Positions 39,893 through 51,899 of a DNA stretch of 64,000 nucleotides are shown piece after piece. Within the stretch, counting starts at the first letter, position 1; each line of letters opens with the position of its first letter. The notes under the pieces are model-generated. The model had not been told where the DNA came from, did not search any database, and saw nothing but the letters and a program-made list of their open reading frames with translations. The position numbers and the translations under genes are program-made. Source of the DNA: Astrocystis sublimbata (lineage: Eukaryota; Ascomycota; Sordariomycetes; Xylariales; Xylariaceae); contig JAJNNY010000025.1 of NCBI GenBank assembly GCA_022453515.1, forward strand, positions 310,001-374,000, in the 5' to 3' direction.

Positions 39893-41044
39893 ATGGCACA
39901 ACTCACATTATCCGGCGGCTTGATGCTCCACGCCGATAACCGAAGCTCATTCATGAGGCTGCCCCGGCCGTTGCTACGGAAGAAGCCTTCATCGATCAAG
40001 ATCAAGACAGCTCGCCACCCACAATCGATCACGACGTTTCCTGTGCGGGTTCACAAGGAGGACAACCAGATCAACAACAGCGCTCTCAGTGCCAGGAAGA
40101 ACTTCAAAGACATCGCCAAGAAAACCGAGTTCCGACCGCATTCGACCGGTCCCTACGGTAACTTCTTTGCCACGTGCTGGGCCAACGGCAAGACCGAAAG
40201 AGTAAAGCTGGCCACAGAGATAATCGAAAGCTTATGGTTATATGATGGTAAGCTAAGACATTCCCCATGATTTCCTTCGAACAGATTAAGCTGACTCGCA
40301 CTACTTTAGATGTCATGGAGGATGTCGACCACGCCGGTGCCGTCGAAGTTCACGCCAGTGTTCGAGATACCTTGACTGGACAGCAGCCCGACAAGAAAAG
40401 CATCGTTGCCAGTCTCTTCAAGAACTTTGGTGTAAGATTGAACCAGATGGATAGCAAGGGTGCCCCTCGTGTACTGGCTGCATTGAAAGCCTACCTCGAC
40501 AACTACGACAGCCAGAAGACCCCGTTCAACACCATCCAAAAGTACACCGAGTACCGGATACTGAATGTCGGCTATGGGTAAGTCATCATCTGCATCCCAT
40601 AATGGCTTGTTTGTTTATGTATACTGACATTGCCATAGCATCATGGACGCCTTCATGCAATGGACAATGAATCTCTGCCTCAATGAGGCCGAGACGGATG
40701 AAGCCCACAATTTCTACATGTCGGCCGGCCGCGTCATGGGCCTGACCAACGATCTCTACTCATGGAACGTCGAGCGGACAGAAGAAGTCGAGGACGGAGA
40801 CCGCAAGTGGAACGCAGTGCCGGTCATCATGCAGCAATACGATCTCAGCGAGGAGGACGCCTCTGTCTTCCTCCGAGGCCTGATCGTCCACCACGAACAA
40901 GTCACCCGCGAGCTAGGACAAGTCCTCCTGAGGAGATTCGCTTACTCGAGCACGATGACAAAATACGTCGAGGGTGTCAGCATCATGCTTGGCGGCAACT
41001 GTTTCTGGTCAGCGACATGTCCGAGGTACAACCCGGCTTCGTAA
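39893..41044 (+). CDS. Stand-alone class I terpene cyclase (fusicoccadiene-synthase cyclase-domain type)
   Basis: Predicted to ionise and cyclise a prenyl diphosphate with bound Mg2+. Exons 39893-40247, 40310-40577 and 40639-41044, with introns of 62 and 61 bp; 342 residues, the usual size of one cyclase domain. The first intron splits the aspartate-rich motif; joined, it reads LYDDVMED with Asp118, Asp119 and Asp123. The second metal-binding motif is NDLYSWNVE (Asn245, Ser249, Glu253). A candidate diphosphate-sensor Arg sits in EYRILNVGYG and the C-terminal Arg-Tyr pair in CPRYN. All are intact, so it looks functional. The sequence resembles the N-terminal cyclase half of bifunctional fungal di/sesterterpene synthases, but the C-terminal prenyltransferase half is absent: the stop follows directly and no FARM/SARM-type ORF is nearby. 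It must draw substrate from another enzyme. Substrate (C15, C20 or C25) and product cannot be told from sequence. No P450 or transporter is adjacent. Confidence 0.88.
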
Positions 41045-43494
41045 TTGGACAAGGACATACAATCATTCATTCCCTTACTCTTTTTCACTCTCATCTCTCA
41101 ATCTCTCTAGCACAACCTCTCGACTCTCATACTCCTACCCAGATGAGCTCACACCGTCGCTACACACAACAACTTTTTCACGATTTACTTTGATCACTCT
41201 TTCATCTGATTTGGTGGATTTTGGGCAACGAACATAGACATAGACTTGGGAAGTGGAGGCAATACGCCAAGGCATTTTTCGGGTCATGTCAAACGTTGCG
41301 GGCGAGGAGTTCCGGCGGGGAGGAAAAGCGACAATCGTTTAATACAAGTACAACAACAGGAAGACAAAATGGGCTGGGGTGGGTAGACCTAGAAACTACG
41401 CTCACGCGTGAACGCTACTTCCTTTTCTGGATGCATGACTTTTCATGTTTACATTTTATACCTTCAGACCGTATACATAATAATCAAGATACACTTCGCT
41501 TCTGCAAAATATTTTCGCTCCCATATATGTGACTTATTCGTCTTTTCCACTGCTTCCCTCACCTTGGGTGCATTGAAAGTTGCAGTTGCCCATACAAATC
41601 ATGCATTCCAGTCACTAAATGCACCCACACGCAGGCTTTACGACTCGGACTCGGTTATGAGAAGATGGGAGAAATTGAGGTTCTAGTAAGGTAAAACAGC
41701 AAAACTATTTACTATATTGGGGTACACATAATTAGAGCACTTCAATCCTTATTGAGTATGGTCTACACTTATTAAGAAACAACATGCATGCCTTACCAAC
41801 GAGATGCGACAGCTGTACAAGCACTCTCGGGGAGCCGGCACAAGTACGATGGCTCAATGGGCAACAAAGCTTCAAACAAGGCCAGCAGCCACTCAAATAT
41901 ACAGGAACAATGGCAGACCGGCAGGTGGCCGTACTGACACTCATTCCCGCGTTTCGTATCATGCCTGAAAAGATTCTTACCGGCTATAAGGGTAAAATAT
42001 TCGAAACAAGGAAAATTGGCTGCATAGAAGCGGAAGTAGGTCAAGGATTGGGAGGTTCACGACAAGAAGAAATGAACAACCACCGTTGCGTAAGATTTTG
42101 TCCGCAGAAGGAGCAGCTGGTCGGCCCCAAATGATTATGGTGTTATCGTTTTATTTCAATCTTCTTTGGTGGGATTTGGGCCCTCTTTCTACCACTTGAA
42201 CAGTATTGAAGGCGGTAATGTGAGGGCAGGCACAGGTTGAAGGGCAGGAGCCAGGCTACGTCAGTCAGGTGACCTACCTTCTTTACAAAACTCCAGGGAC
42301 CTTGGGCTCCTGCCTTTCTTTTCATTCTTCGACAGAGACACACAGAATACAGAATAAGGTCTCCCATAGACCTTTGAGGTGCCACTTCCAGTGGTACGAG
42401 GCCTTTGTGTATACGCGAGCCCTGATAGGTAAGCTCTACATATACATCTCTCGATACTTACACGTCTAGAGATGTGACACTAGGCTATGCATTAAAGACT
42501 TATCATTCTACACCTCGTGATTTCAATGACTTGATCTAATTACTAAATGAAACTTTGGTTTGAACGAGATATTGCTTTGCTACATACACAAATATTCCAT
42601 GTTATTATAACTATTTTCGCCATTCTAGTATCTTTACAAAGCGACTGGTAAAAACGCTACAGGTAAAAGGCCACAAAGCTTAGAGGAGTGCCAGTAGGTC
42701 CCCTACCTACGTCCTTGTAGCCACGGGTGACACCATCAAGAGACCTGTATTTACAATCTTATCTTTGCATCTGTCCTCGCTTGCTCCCTCACAAGGGGAC
42801 CAAGTTTGAACACATAACGCCGAGCACGAGCCATAGACAGGAGCCAACGGACACCTTTCGACTATCATGCGTGCTCCTGTAGTTTGACATGTAGGATATC
42901 TGGCAAGCTGTATGTATTCCTCACACGGAGTATGTAGGTAGGTAGAACAGGTAGCTCTACGCGCCGCATGCCCCTCGGGAGGCCTAAGGGGTAGTTATTT
43001 CCTTCGGCGTCAAAAACTTCAAACCAACCAACCTGTGTACGTCTTGTGGGGGTTTTTTTCTACTATGCTCGATCGTAGCAAGTCCACGTCCCTGATCCCG
43101 CGATGCTGTAGTTTTAACTATACTTACTGTCGATAGGTTAACCAAATACATATTCAATAAATGGGAAGCGTATTTGATAAGTATAGACGTGGTATGCTGT
43201 GATCTGACACTAAGGTAGGAAAGCATCCTGTTATGGACTGAATAAAGCAAAAACCCTTTCAAGTTCAAGGCTTGTTAAGTATGTGCAGTAAATGTTGCTC
43301 CAGCAAACCCCCATTGAGAGGACTTACAGGCATATGAGGGCGATGCCAGGCGTGTCAGTGGGCGGAATTCGCTTGCACGGGTGCAAGGTAAATTCTCACG
43401 CGGTGGCTTATTTCTGATATCCGGGCAATCTCCTCGTTTCTCGTCGTCACAAGGTCCAGATGCCCTCTTAGTTTGAGATAGTGTTGGGAAAACT
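41045..43494. other. Gene-free 2.4 kb region
   Basis: Contains the terpene cyclase 3' region and then AT-rich DNA with no ORF I can support. The ORF at 41784-42134 has no recognisable features. Confidence 0.55.
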
Positions 43495-43985
43495 CTAGGC
43501 ACGCTTCAACATGTTGACGTTGAAGTCCATTACGTAGAATCTGCCGTCTAGCTTGACGCGCACTTCTTCTTAGTGGAGAGCGTCATGTTGTTCCTCGCAA
43601 GCCGCCTTGGCCCATAAGGGACGGTATTTACCCTCGGCGTCGTCATCCTCATCTTCGAGGCCTTCTGCGTCCTCTTCTTCGTCCTAACTCCCCCCCCCCC
43701 CTCAAACTCTCGCTCTGAGTCCTGGGTCGAGATCCCTTCCTGAGCATCATCGTCGGCAGCTGGCCGCTCATGCTTGCTTTGGGTCACAGTCATATGATCA
43801 GTTCCTTCGTCATCAGAGTATGCGCATCAGCTTTCTTCTTCAAGTTCCGAATTCTCATACAAATATTTCGAAAGCGCATACACGGTGTAGCGGAGCAGTG
43901 ATTTCAGTTGGATATAACATGCAACACATATCTGGTGTAGAACCACAGGCTTTTCAAACTTAATACACGAGGCCACCTGTTCCCA
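43495..43985 (-). pseudogene. Degenerate coding relic with frameshift and stop codons
   Basis: On the minus strand the reading frame starting near 43985 (IKFEKPVVLHQICVACYIQL and on) has one stop, continues through an acidic segment and reaches a 12-G run (43690-43701). Beyond it the coding-like frame shifts to an acidic stretch (DEEEDAEGLEDEDDD), then KYRPLWAKAACEEQHDALH, a TAA stop, and VKLDGRFYVMDFNVNMLKRA before TAG at 43495. The amino-acid make-up is protein-like across the breaks, and the stops are at codons reachable by C-to-T change, as in repeat-induced point mutation. I do not recognise the family; a decayed transposon or an old gene tail are both possible. Confidence 0.4.
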
Positions 43986-44497
43986 TAACCTCTGTATTCA
44001 AAAACAGGTAGAAACTAGTACGTCGAATTAGCTGCGCGAGACACCGAATATGGGGCGTTAAGACATGACGCCCCCCACGACGTCAAATATTACAGTAACG
44101 TTCTAAAGGATGCGGCTGCCGAGTTGAACGTTAACCGATGGCAGTCACCCCAAGCCGTATGAAACACGTTGGTTCAGTGACTATTTTGTTAAATTAAGGC
44201 TGGCTGCTATATAATCGATGCCGCGCGATCAACGCTAACACGCTTCTGCCAAATAGCTTTTCTTGGTGTTCGGCCGTTCAGTATTCCCAGTAATTCCCAG
44301 TTCATCAAGATCATAATGGTGGGTATAGAATGATACAGACAGGTATGTCAAAGACGCCAATACACCTCAGAAACGAATAACTAACAAAGAGAAGTTATTG
44401 ACAAAAGGCCTCCCGCCGCCACGGTAAAGAAACTTTTTAAAAGAAAGACCAATGAAGTCAAAAGGCCACTACGCCTTCGCTGTGTTTCTGTATTTCG
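43986..44497. other. Short intergenic stretch
   Basis: AT-rich DNA between the pseudogene relic and the rhodopsin-domain gene 3' end. No feature recognised; the relic may extend into it. Confidence 0.4.
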
Positions 44498-45736
44498 TTA
44501 TACATTTGATGTTGCATTTGTGTATTTCACTTCATACTGCACGGTTTTCGTCACTCCGGCTCCGCGGCCCTTAGGCACGATGAAGTCCTGGCTCTCGGCA
44601 TCGTTAAAATCTTGCAGCTTCATGTTGTTGCCCATCTCCTCACGCACATTTGACTGTTTTGTCGAGGCGCCGTAAGTCCCATATTGCTTCGTGGTCTGTC
44701 CGAAGGGCACTAGTTTCAACAAGGGCCGTAGAGCAGCAAGGGATCCGGTGAAGAGCGTTAAGCCAACTTCAGTGATGGAACTGGAAGAGAGGAACTGGTA
44801 AGTTACAAGTACGGCAAGGAGAACCACAAAGGATCACGATCAATACTTACTAAACGAATGTGATCAGGTAAGCGTTGGCAGCCTCGTTGCCCTGGGGGTT
44901 TTTAAGGTTTGAGACATCAACCAAATATTTGAGGCGGATGATCGTGACCACCGAGCTTGCGACACCGAGTCCGAGAAGGATGATAATGGAAGCCTTCACT
45001 CGCGTGCTGAGCTGAACACCTCTCAAAAGGTAAGCTGGAAGGCCAGCGTAAAGAAAACTGGAGGAGATATCCATGGCAGAAATCGAGTAACCGGTGTTGG
45101 CGAGAACACTCGCTGGTAGGCAGTATCCCTCACCCTCACCCCACGCCACCGAAAGAGGGACACATTGTAAAGCCACGATCAATGATGTCACGGTCGTCCA
45201 AATGGTGAGGGCGACCATCGAGCAAATCAACAAGATCCGAACCCCTTTGCTCGTAACTGCGATTCGGAGAAGAACAAGCGCCACGCTGAGCTTGGCCACA
45301 TAGAGAACGATAACGTAGGTGATAGTTGACGCGACGAAGAACTTTGAGACGAGTCGAGTTAGGATTTGCGATTGATGAAAAACGGATCATCACCGAAAGA
45401 GAGCATCACCAAAAACTTACCCGAACGCCATCCTGAGCGGTGGGGTCAATGCCGTACCCATCTGCCAACGACACCAGCGTCAACGAACAAAGTATCACAA
45501 ATCCAGCCTGTCAGGTGCGCATGTTAGCGGCCAATTTCCTTTTCCCCCAAAGTGCTTTTCGTGTCTCGGAGTTGTTCGTCGGGCGAGCTTACAAAAGCAA
45601 CCACCATAGCATAGTCATCGTAGCCGAACGATTTGCTCATGCATGTTCGGACATATACTCTCAGCCCTACCGCGATAGCGTTCAGGGCGAGGAATGCGTA
45701 AATCGCAGGTGGAATACTGTCCCGTGCCCACGCCAT
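44498..45736 (-). CDS. Fungal rhodopsin-domain seven-helix integral membrane protein
   Basis: Multi-pass membrane protein of the large fungal family that includes SAT4-like and Pth11-like proteins; molecular role unknown, possibly receptor-like. Minus-strand exons 45736-45593, 45507-45421, 45341-44851 and 44780-44498, with introns of 85, 79 and 70 bp; 334 residues. Seven hydrophobic segments can be read: IYAFLALNAIAVGLRVYV; a second spanning the exon 1/2 junction; ITYVIVLYVAKLSVALVLL; ILLICSMVALTIWTTV; a segment before LPAYLL; SIIILLGLGVASSVVTII; and a last one ending LAALRPLL, matching the family's usual final P-x-x-R/RPLL region. KSFGYDDYAMV after helix 1 is the usual family motif. The C-terminal tail of about 70 residues is hydrophilic. 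The frame is open upstream to 46102, but the ATG at 45736 just before helix 1 fits the family. No CFEM domain is present. Confidence 0.88.
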
Positions 45737-48700
45737 TGTGTCTGTTTCCTCACGGACTGAGGAATATGTATGGTGGCGGCGATGTGGGCTTCGGCGAATC
45801 ACGAAGAGGACATGAAAAGATAAGAAGCAAGCATCCAAATGATGAACGAGTGTAGCGGAATGGTATATTTTTGGCTCCAAGCAAGCGAGAAAACCGAACG
45901 GACAATGCAGGTTGGGATAGTATATAATATAGCGATGGGTTCTCTCGATGCGATGACTATCCGGGTTGGCTGGTAATGATCCAGGTGGGGAGTTTCCTTG
46001 CAGCAATGCAGCTAAGGCGGCCCAGGATACTATAATGGGGAATACCAATAGCTGATCAAACCAGAGCAGCTCGAACCAGGAAAGACGTTGGGGGGGACGC
46101 ACGGAAATAGTGAGTAGGGTTCTTTTCTGAGTAGGGGTAGCTTTGGGGGGGAGGGGGGGTTTACATGAGCAACGAGTACAATGAAATCTGGGAGCCCTAG
46201 TAGTAAAAGGGGATTGGGTTCTCGATGAGAGACGGGCACAAGGAACAAGAATACTAGGAGGGCTGGGCTGATGGTGGTAAGTTTGGTTTCTTTGCTTCGT
46301 CTACAGTACCCGGAGACACAAAAAAAGTTGCGGAGCTGTGGCAGGGGATCTGCATTAGTGTTCAACCTCCGCAGGTCGCATTAGCGTGTGCTGATGGCGT
46401 CCTCTCCTCCGCGTAGTACGGCTCGAGATGCGATGCCCACGCACTTGCCACGCCTTTTTTTCATTTTTACGAGCCACATGGGCCCATTCGCTGAACCCAA
46501 CTCCTGGAATCGGTTTTCAATAAAAATCCTACAATCTCACACGAGATCTAAAAGAGGCTCATTCCAATTAACCAAAGTTAATTAAATACGCAGTTGGTCC
46601 GGTAACAACTGTGATTTGGATTCGTAATCGTTTCCCAGGTGGATGGGACAAAGGAAACTGTACGAGTAACACCACATCGCCCTCCCGGTAATTGACGCCA
46701 ACCAAATGCCGGATGGGTGCGCCCGCTGCAGAAAGGTTACAGAAGCAGCGCAAAAGAGGTTGATGCAATGCACACAAGACAGAAACTACTCGATCTCCGT
46801 CCAGACTCCCATCAACGACCAGGTAGAATGCACAGCATTTTTGCTTTGCAATTGCCTTGTGGGGGAACTGCAACGGCTATCTTGACTTATGGTTGCATCC
46901 GATGGGACTGCCCGCGGGAGTGAGACGGGAGGCCGTGCCATTGTCCGCGATCTCGCGCCCCCCCCCCCCCCCCCCCTGGAGGCCGGACAGGAACGGGAAA
47001 AGCATCGACAAGAGTTCGCTAACCGCGAAAAAGCATAGGCACATGATAGCCGAAGCTCAGCTGATCGCCACGAGGATCGTTCTCAATAGTGATGGCTCGC
47101 CAATTTGCTAATTCAATCCAGTTGGATAGCTATCTCCGAAGGGAGAGGCAGATAATACCATATTCGCAACTTGAGAATAGCGCTACACGGGATTATTGAG
47201 ACGCACCCATGCGCTTCGAGCGAATAGGAGACTGGACTATTATCCCCTTTCGTCGTCAGCATTAACCAACCATTGCCAGGCTGGCACGGGTCATGCGCCC
47301 AGGCTTCGAAGCAGTACGATAGCCACTCACAGGTCGTGACCCCTGGCACAGATTATATGATACCCGCAATGTTGTGGGCTGTCTATGCAGGCATTTCCCG
47401 ATCATTGTCCCCACTAATTCGATCAAGAATGTCTTTGGAACGTCGTCCCAGCTGTCATCTGGGCTTCCAGAGTGTTGAACATAAGCCGGGTTGGCCCAAG
47501 CTTGATGCAACACCAACATGGTGCATCCAAGCTTAGTCTACGATGACCTCTACTACGCCGGACATGGCATCGCTGCACAGAAAAGCAAATCAAGATCTTT
47601 CAATCTGCACCAGTGATGTCTTGGGGATGATGTCGACGATGCAGGAGGAGACGATAACTAGTGAGAGCTGGGACCTACTGTGGGCTAAGTGCAATAGGTG
47701 GATGTGAAGTGCGCCACACTGCATGATCTGACTTGCATCGCGAGGCCGGATAGGTAGGTCACATTTGACGATAAGACCAGAACCTTTCTAGAGCATATGT
47801 GGGCGCGGTCTAGATGATGCTGCGTACATAAACACCGTTGCATGCATGGGCGGCGGCAAGCTCATCGAGTGGCGTACAACGTCGTGGGCCACCGTTTTTC
47901 TGGATGATACATGTTTCAGAGGGGAGAGAAACTCGAAGCTGCATATCTCTAGGTTTCCCGGCATCTAAGATAATGAACAATGAAGCTTCTCGCCCGTCAG
48001 CGTGCAGCAAAAGTGGGCGCCATCGTGCACCAACATGTAAGAAGCAGAATTCGAACAGATTGCCGTGGCTGGTTGAGGGATGATTGGCTGCATCCTGGTC
48101 TTCCCCCGCCTCGCTTGCTGCATCCTTGCGTGGCGTACCTTGCGTACGCTGCCATGGACCGGGGGGCTCGGAAAGGACGCATCGAGACACGAATTCATTC
48201 AGCTTGTCTCCCAGCAGCACGAGATTGGCCGGAAATGAATGGGACTATGCCATCGAGGGCCCAGCAACACGGCACGAGGTTGCTTCCGTACCTGAATAAC
48301 TGCAGCCAGCCAGCTGTTTGCACGAACTGTTGCGCCGGCCATGATATCATGGTGGCCTGCGGTGCATTTAGCTGAACACTCGGGTCTGTTCGTCGGAAGT
48401 GCCCTGGCGATAGACGTCCGGGCCGCTCCGTACACAGTACATCCCTGAGTATAAATTGTCAGAATAATGTCTGTGTTGGGCCAGATGGCCCGCGCGCAGC
48501 TCCATTCGACTGTCTTCCGCAGCAGGCGAGGCAGGGGTGAGGACGCAAATGCGGGAAAAAGCGCGGAGTTGGTGTCTCGGAGTCCAATAATTTGCCCGCT
48601 GGGTGAGGTCGCGCCAGTCACGTGCTAGCAATCTGATTGGCCGACCGTGGCAGCGTCGCTCCAGAGCTATAGCCGGCCCCACTAGCCTGCGTTACGAGAG

Positions 48701-51700
48701 GCTGTGATTCGCCCGCACCATCGCGCCCATCCAGAGCCAGACTAGTGCTGCTAGCGTGCCGAGCCCTGATCCAGCTAAGCCAGAAGCTGCCTAGCCCGTC
48801 TAGATAGCAGAGCTTAGCTCGCTCACCTCTGCTCATCTGTCTTGATCTGTCAGACTTGTCAGAGAATTCTCGCTCGTCCACTACGATCTAGCAGGGAACC
48901 CTCCCCCCCAATGCCCGAATCTCACATCAGACCAGCTGCAGACAAGCACCACCCGAGCCACCGTCAGAATCACCGCCAGGAGCACCGTGAGAATGCAACT
49001 GCGTTGATTCTTGCCGAGTCTTGTCGATTCTTGTCAGCACCAGCTGCGCACTACTGCAGCAAATCATTAGTTCTCACGATGGGTGCGATTGCTTCACCGA
49101 CTTCTCCGCCTCGCACACTCGCACTTTGTGGCTGGCGAGCTGGCCTCTGCCTACCTAGGCAACTAGGTAGGTAAAGAGATAAATAACGACTGAGCCCTCG
49201 CCACATGTCTGTTCGCACACAGGCGTCGCTGAGACACTGCTGAACGTTGCCAGAGCCACAAAGAAAGGAGACTCGGTCTCGACTCCCTGGTGAGATGGTA
49301 GGCTAATGTTGTCATCATCGGACGACGGGGCGTCGACGACTGTGCGTTGCGCGTACGAGATCTCATGTCGTCATTCCTTGCTGGGGGGGCCGGCACCAAG
49401 CATCGGTTGTTCTCTCTGCTGCTAAAATCTCTCCATCGACGATAACTTTGTCGGCTCTTGGCCAAGCTACTTGACCTTGTTCTGTGCCGCCCCTGGCTCG
49501 CCTGGCTCTGGTATGGCTGGATAGGGTTGGTTGCCTTCGTTGACGACTGATTACCCCATGTCTCTCCATTTCCTGCCATAAGATATACTAGTACATACTC
49601 GTACACAATCTTACCAACCTTCTTGCCCATCGCCCCACACCACTCTCGCGACGGCTTATCTGCTAACTGTAATTGTGTGTAACAAAGGAGTATGGGGAGT
49701 GCCTCGGCAGGGCTTGTTGATGAAATCGACCGTTATTTGCTTGTCCGTAGCGGCCGCGGGCGCGGGATCCTGCGCGGGACCAACGTCTTTGAGTGTTTGG
49801 CTGCCGATGGGTACTGGACCACTGGAGTCGTTGAAGCTCAGCCTCATCATGTCTCGGGCGAGCAAGAAATTTCCTTACCGCCGGTCGCGAGGGCTCGTAC
49901 TGGATGCCACCTCACTCACATTGTATTTCTCCGTCCTGGCGTCCTGGCGTCCTGGAATCCAACGGCATGGCACAGGGACGGTGTTTTCTCGATCGATTCG
50001 ACGGAAAAGTTGCAGCGCCAGCCATCTACATAGTACTATGCATACTCGGGTAGCATTGTGAGTATATTACAAGCCAATATGGTGCCACTCTTACCTGGCT
50101 GACACATGCGAATGCTACTCTAGTATAACTAGTATACCGCACAGTAAATTAGCCAGCCAGCGGGCTCCGACTTATTGTCATGGTTCCCCTGACTTTCCCC
50201 TGCTCAAAGAGGCGTGGTCATGTCCATCCCTCGTGGATGTCCCCATCTTGGCCAAGTGTCCCTGTTTTGCATGCATGACTGAGGTAGAGTACTGTTTCAG
50301 CATTGGTCCCTGTAGCTTGGTACAGCTGGCACCCAACTGGTCTCGCGACTCCGCGAAGTGGCCAAACGCCGGGCGAGGCGAGGCAGGCGGGGCGGACGGG
50401 CTCGCGGGCCAGTCTGCTGTTCGGACTGTATCAACGTTACCCTTCCTCGCCACCCCGGTTGGCGACGCATGCGGGGTCTCCAAGATGCAGCCAACAATGC
50501 TGCCCTGTACTGCACTGCGCGGCACTAACACTGCCCAGCAGGCTATGGGCAAGCTTTGTGTTGGTATAAGCCCAGGGTGCTTATCGTTAGGTGCTGTAGT
50601 TTGAGCACTAGTCGGTCGGGTGGACTGCAGCCAAACCTCTGCTTGCATTGTTGCATCGGACTCTGCCTACTACGCATAGTCGGGCGCCATGGCAGGACAA
50701 AAACGTGTCGTTACGCAAGAATGCTCGCGGCTGACTGCTCCAAGCCATGGTAAAAGTCGGTCCAAGAGGCAATCGCAATAAGCAGGAGACTGGCTTCACT
50801 GGATGGAGACTAATTCGGATGGGCGTGGCACCTCCCAGTATCTCGATTAGGCAATGCTGCGTGGAACCTGGCCCGCTTGGCACGACTTGCGAGTCTTAGC
50901 AGGAACCTCCCGGCACTTAGCATCGCGCTAAACCTGCGCATCCTGGCGCCTTAAGACCGCCTTTGATATGGCTAGCCGACATAGGGCCTGGGGATCGTAG
51001 ACTTATACGTACCTACCTATATTTAACATTTAACACCACCACCCGGGGGGCAGCTTGTCGGGTCTACGAGTACATACAAGGTAGGTAGGATGTTGCTATT
51101 GTAGGGTCATTTTGCCCGCAAATGTATTCGTGGTCCGGCCCGTGTCTCGCCCGCACTGGCTTTGGCTTGACAAGTTGACTCGTCATGTTTCATGGGCATA
51201 GTGCTGCTCATTGTTTCAAGGGTCCAGGATGGCGCTCGAGAGTCGAGGCAGATAGATAGATACCTAAAGATAGGGCTGGGGAAAGAGTGATCTACACCGC
51301 TCTGGACACTGACTGTTCAGGTACCTAGGTACTGTTAGTGTTAGTGTTTAGTAGGTAGGTACTTAGACCTATAGTGTTGGGTGTTGGGTGTTAGGTTAGG
51401 CAGGTGCAGAGGGCGGGATGTACATAGCAGGAACTTGTAATTTTAGGTTGTTGCAAAATAGGAGGGAGCGAGGGGGAGGGTGGCCGCCGAGGAGGGCGGC
51501 CAGCAGCACGCAGCACGCAGCTCGCGCGACTGAACCCCGCCATCCTCGATCCGCCATGCAAGCATGCAAGTCTAACTACAGTAACAGAGCAGTCCTTCTA
51601 CTAAATTACCATTCCCCATTCCCCGTTTTGCTGGCCTGCTGGTCTGCTGGCCTGCTGCGAGACTGGCCAAGATCGAGACAGCCAAATTGGTTTAAAGGAT

Positions 51701-51899
51701 GGGCCTGCCAGTCGAGATCGGGGCGTTCTACGTCTAATTTGTCTTTTCTTTGTCTGTCATCTCGACCCATTCCCCTCTTTCATCCTGCTGGTTATTGTTG
51801 TTATCGTTGTTGTCTCGATCCGGAGAATCACCTCACAGTGATTGTTAGCTTTTCCTCGACTCTGACGTCGATTGATACCCCTTTTCAGATATTATAAAC
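45737..51899. other. Gene-free 6.2 kb region
   Basis: No supported gene; ORFs up to about 155 codons look like chance reading frames in GC-richer DNA. Structures seen: a 19-C run at 46958-46976, TACCTAGGCAACTAGGTAGGTA near 49152, and a cluster of TAGGTACCT words at 51300-51370. The kinase promoter should lie at the right end. Confidence 0.55.
46958..46976. repeat. Poly-C tract, 19 bases
   Basis: Uninterrupted run of C in intergenic DNA. The exact length may be uncertain in sequencing. Confidence 0.8.

Noticed and set aside
47262..47519. 85-codon minus-strand ORF with SPDDSWDDVPK
   Set aside because: A short coding-like stretch, but no continuation, splice partners or recognised family.
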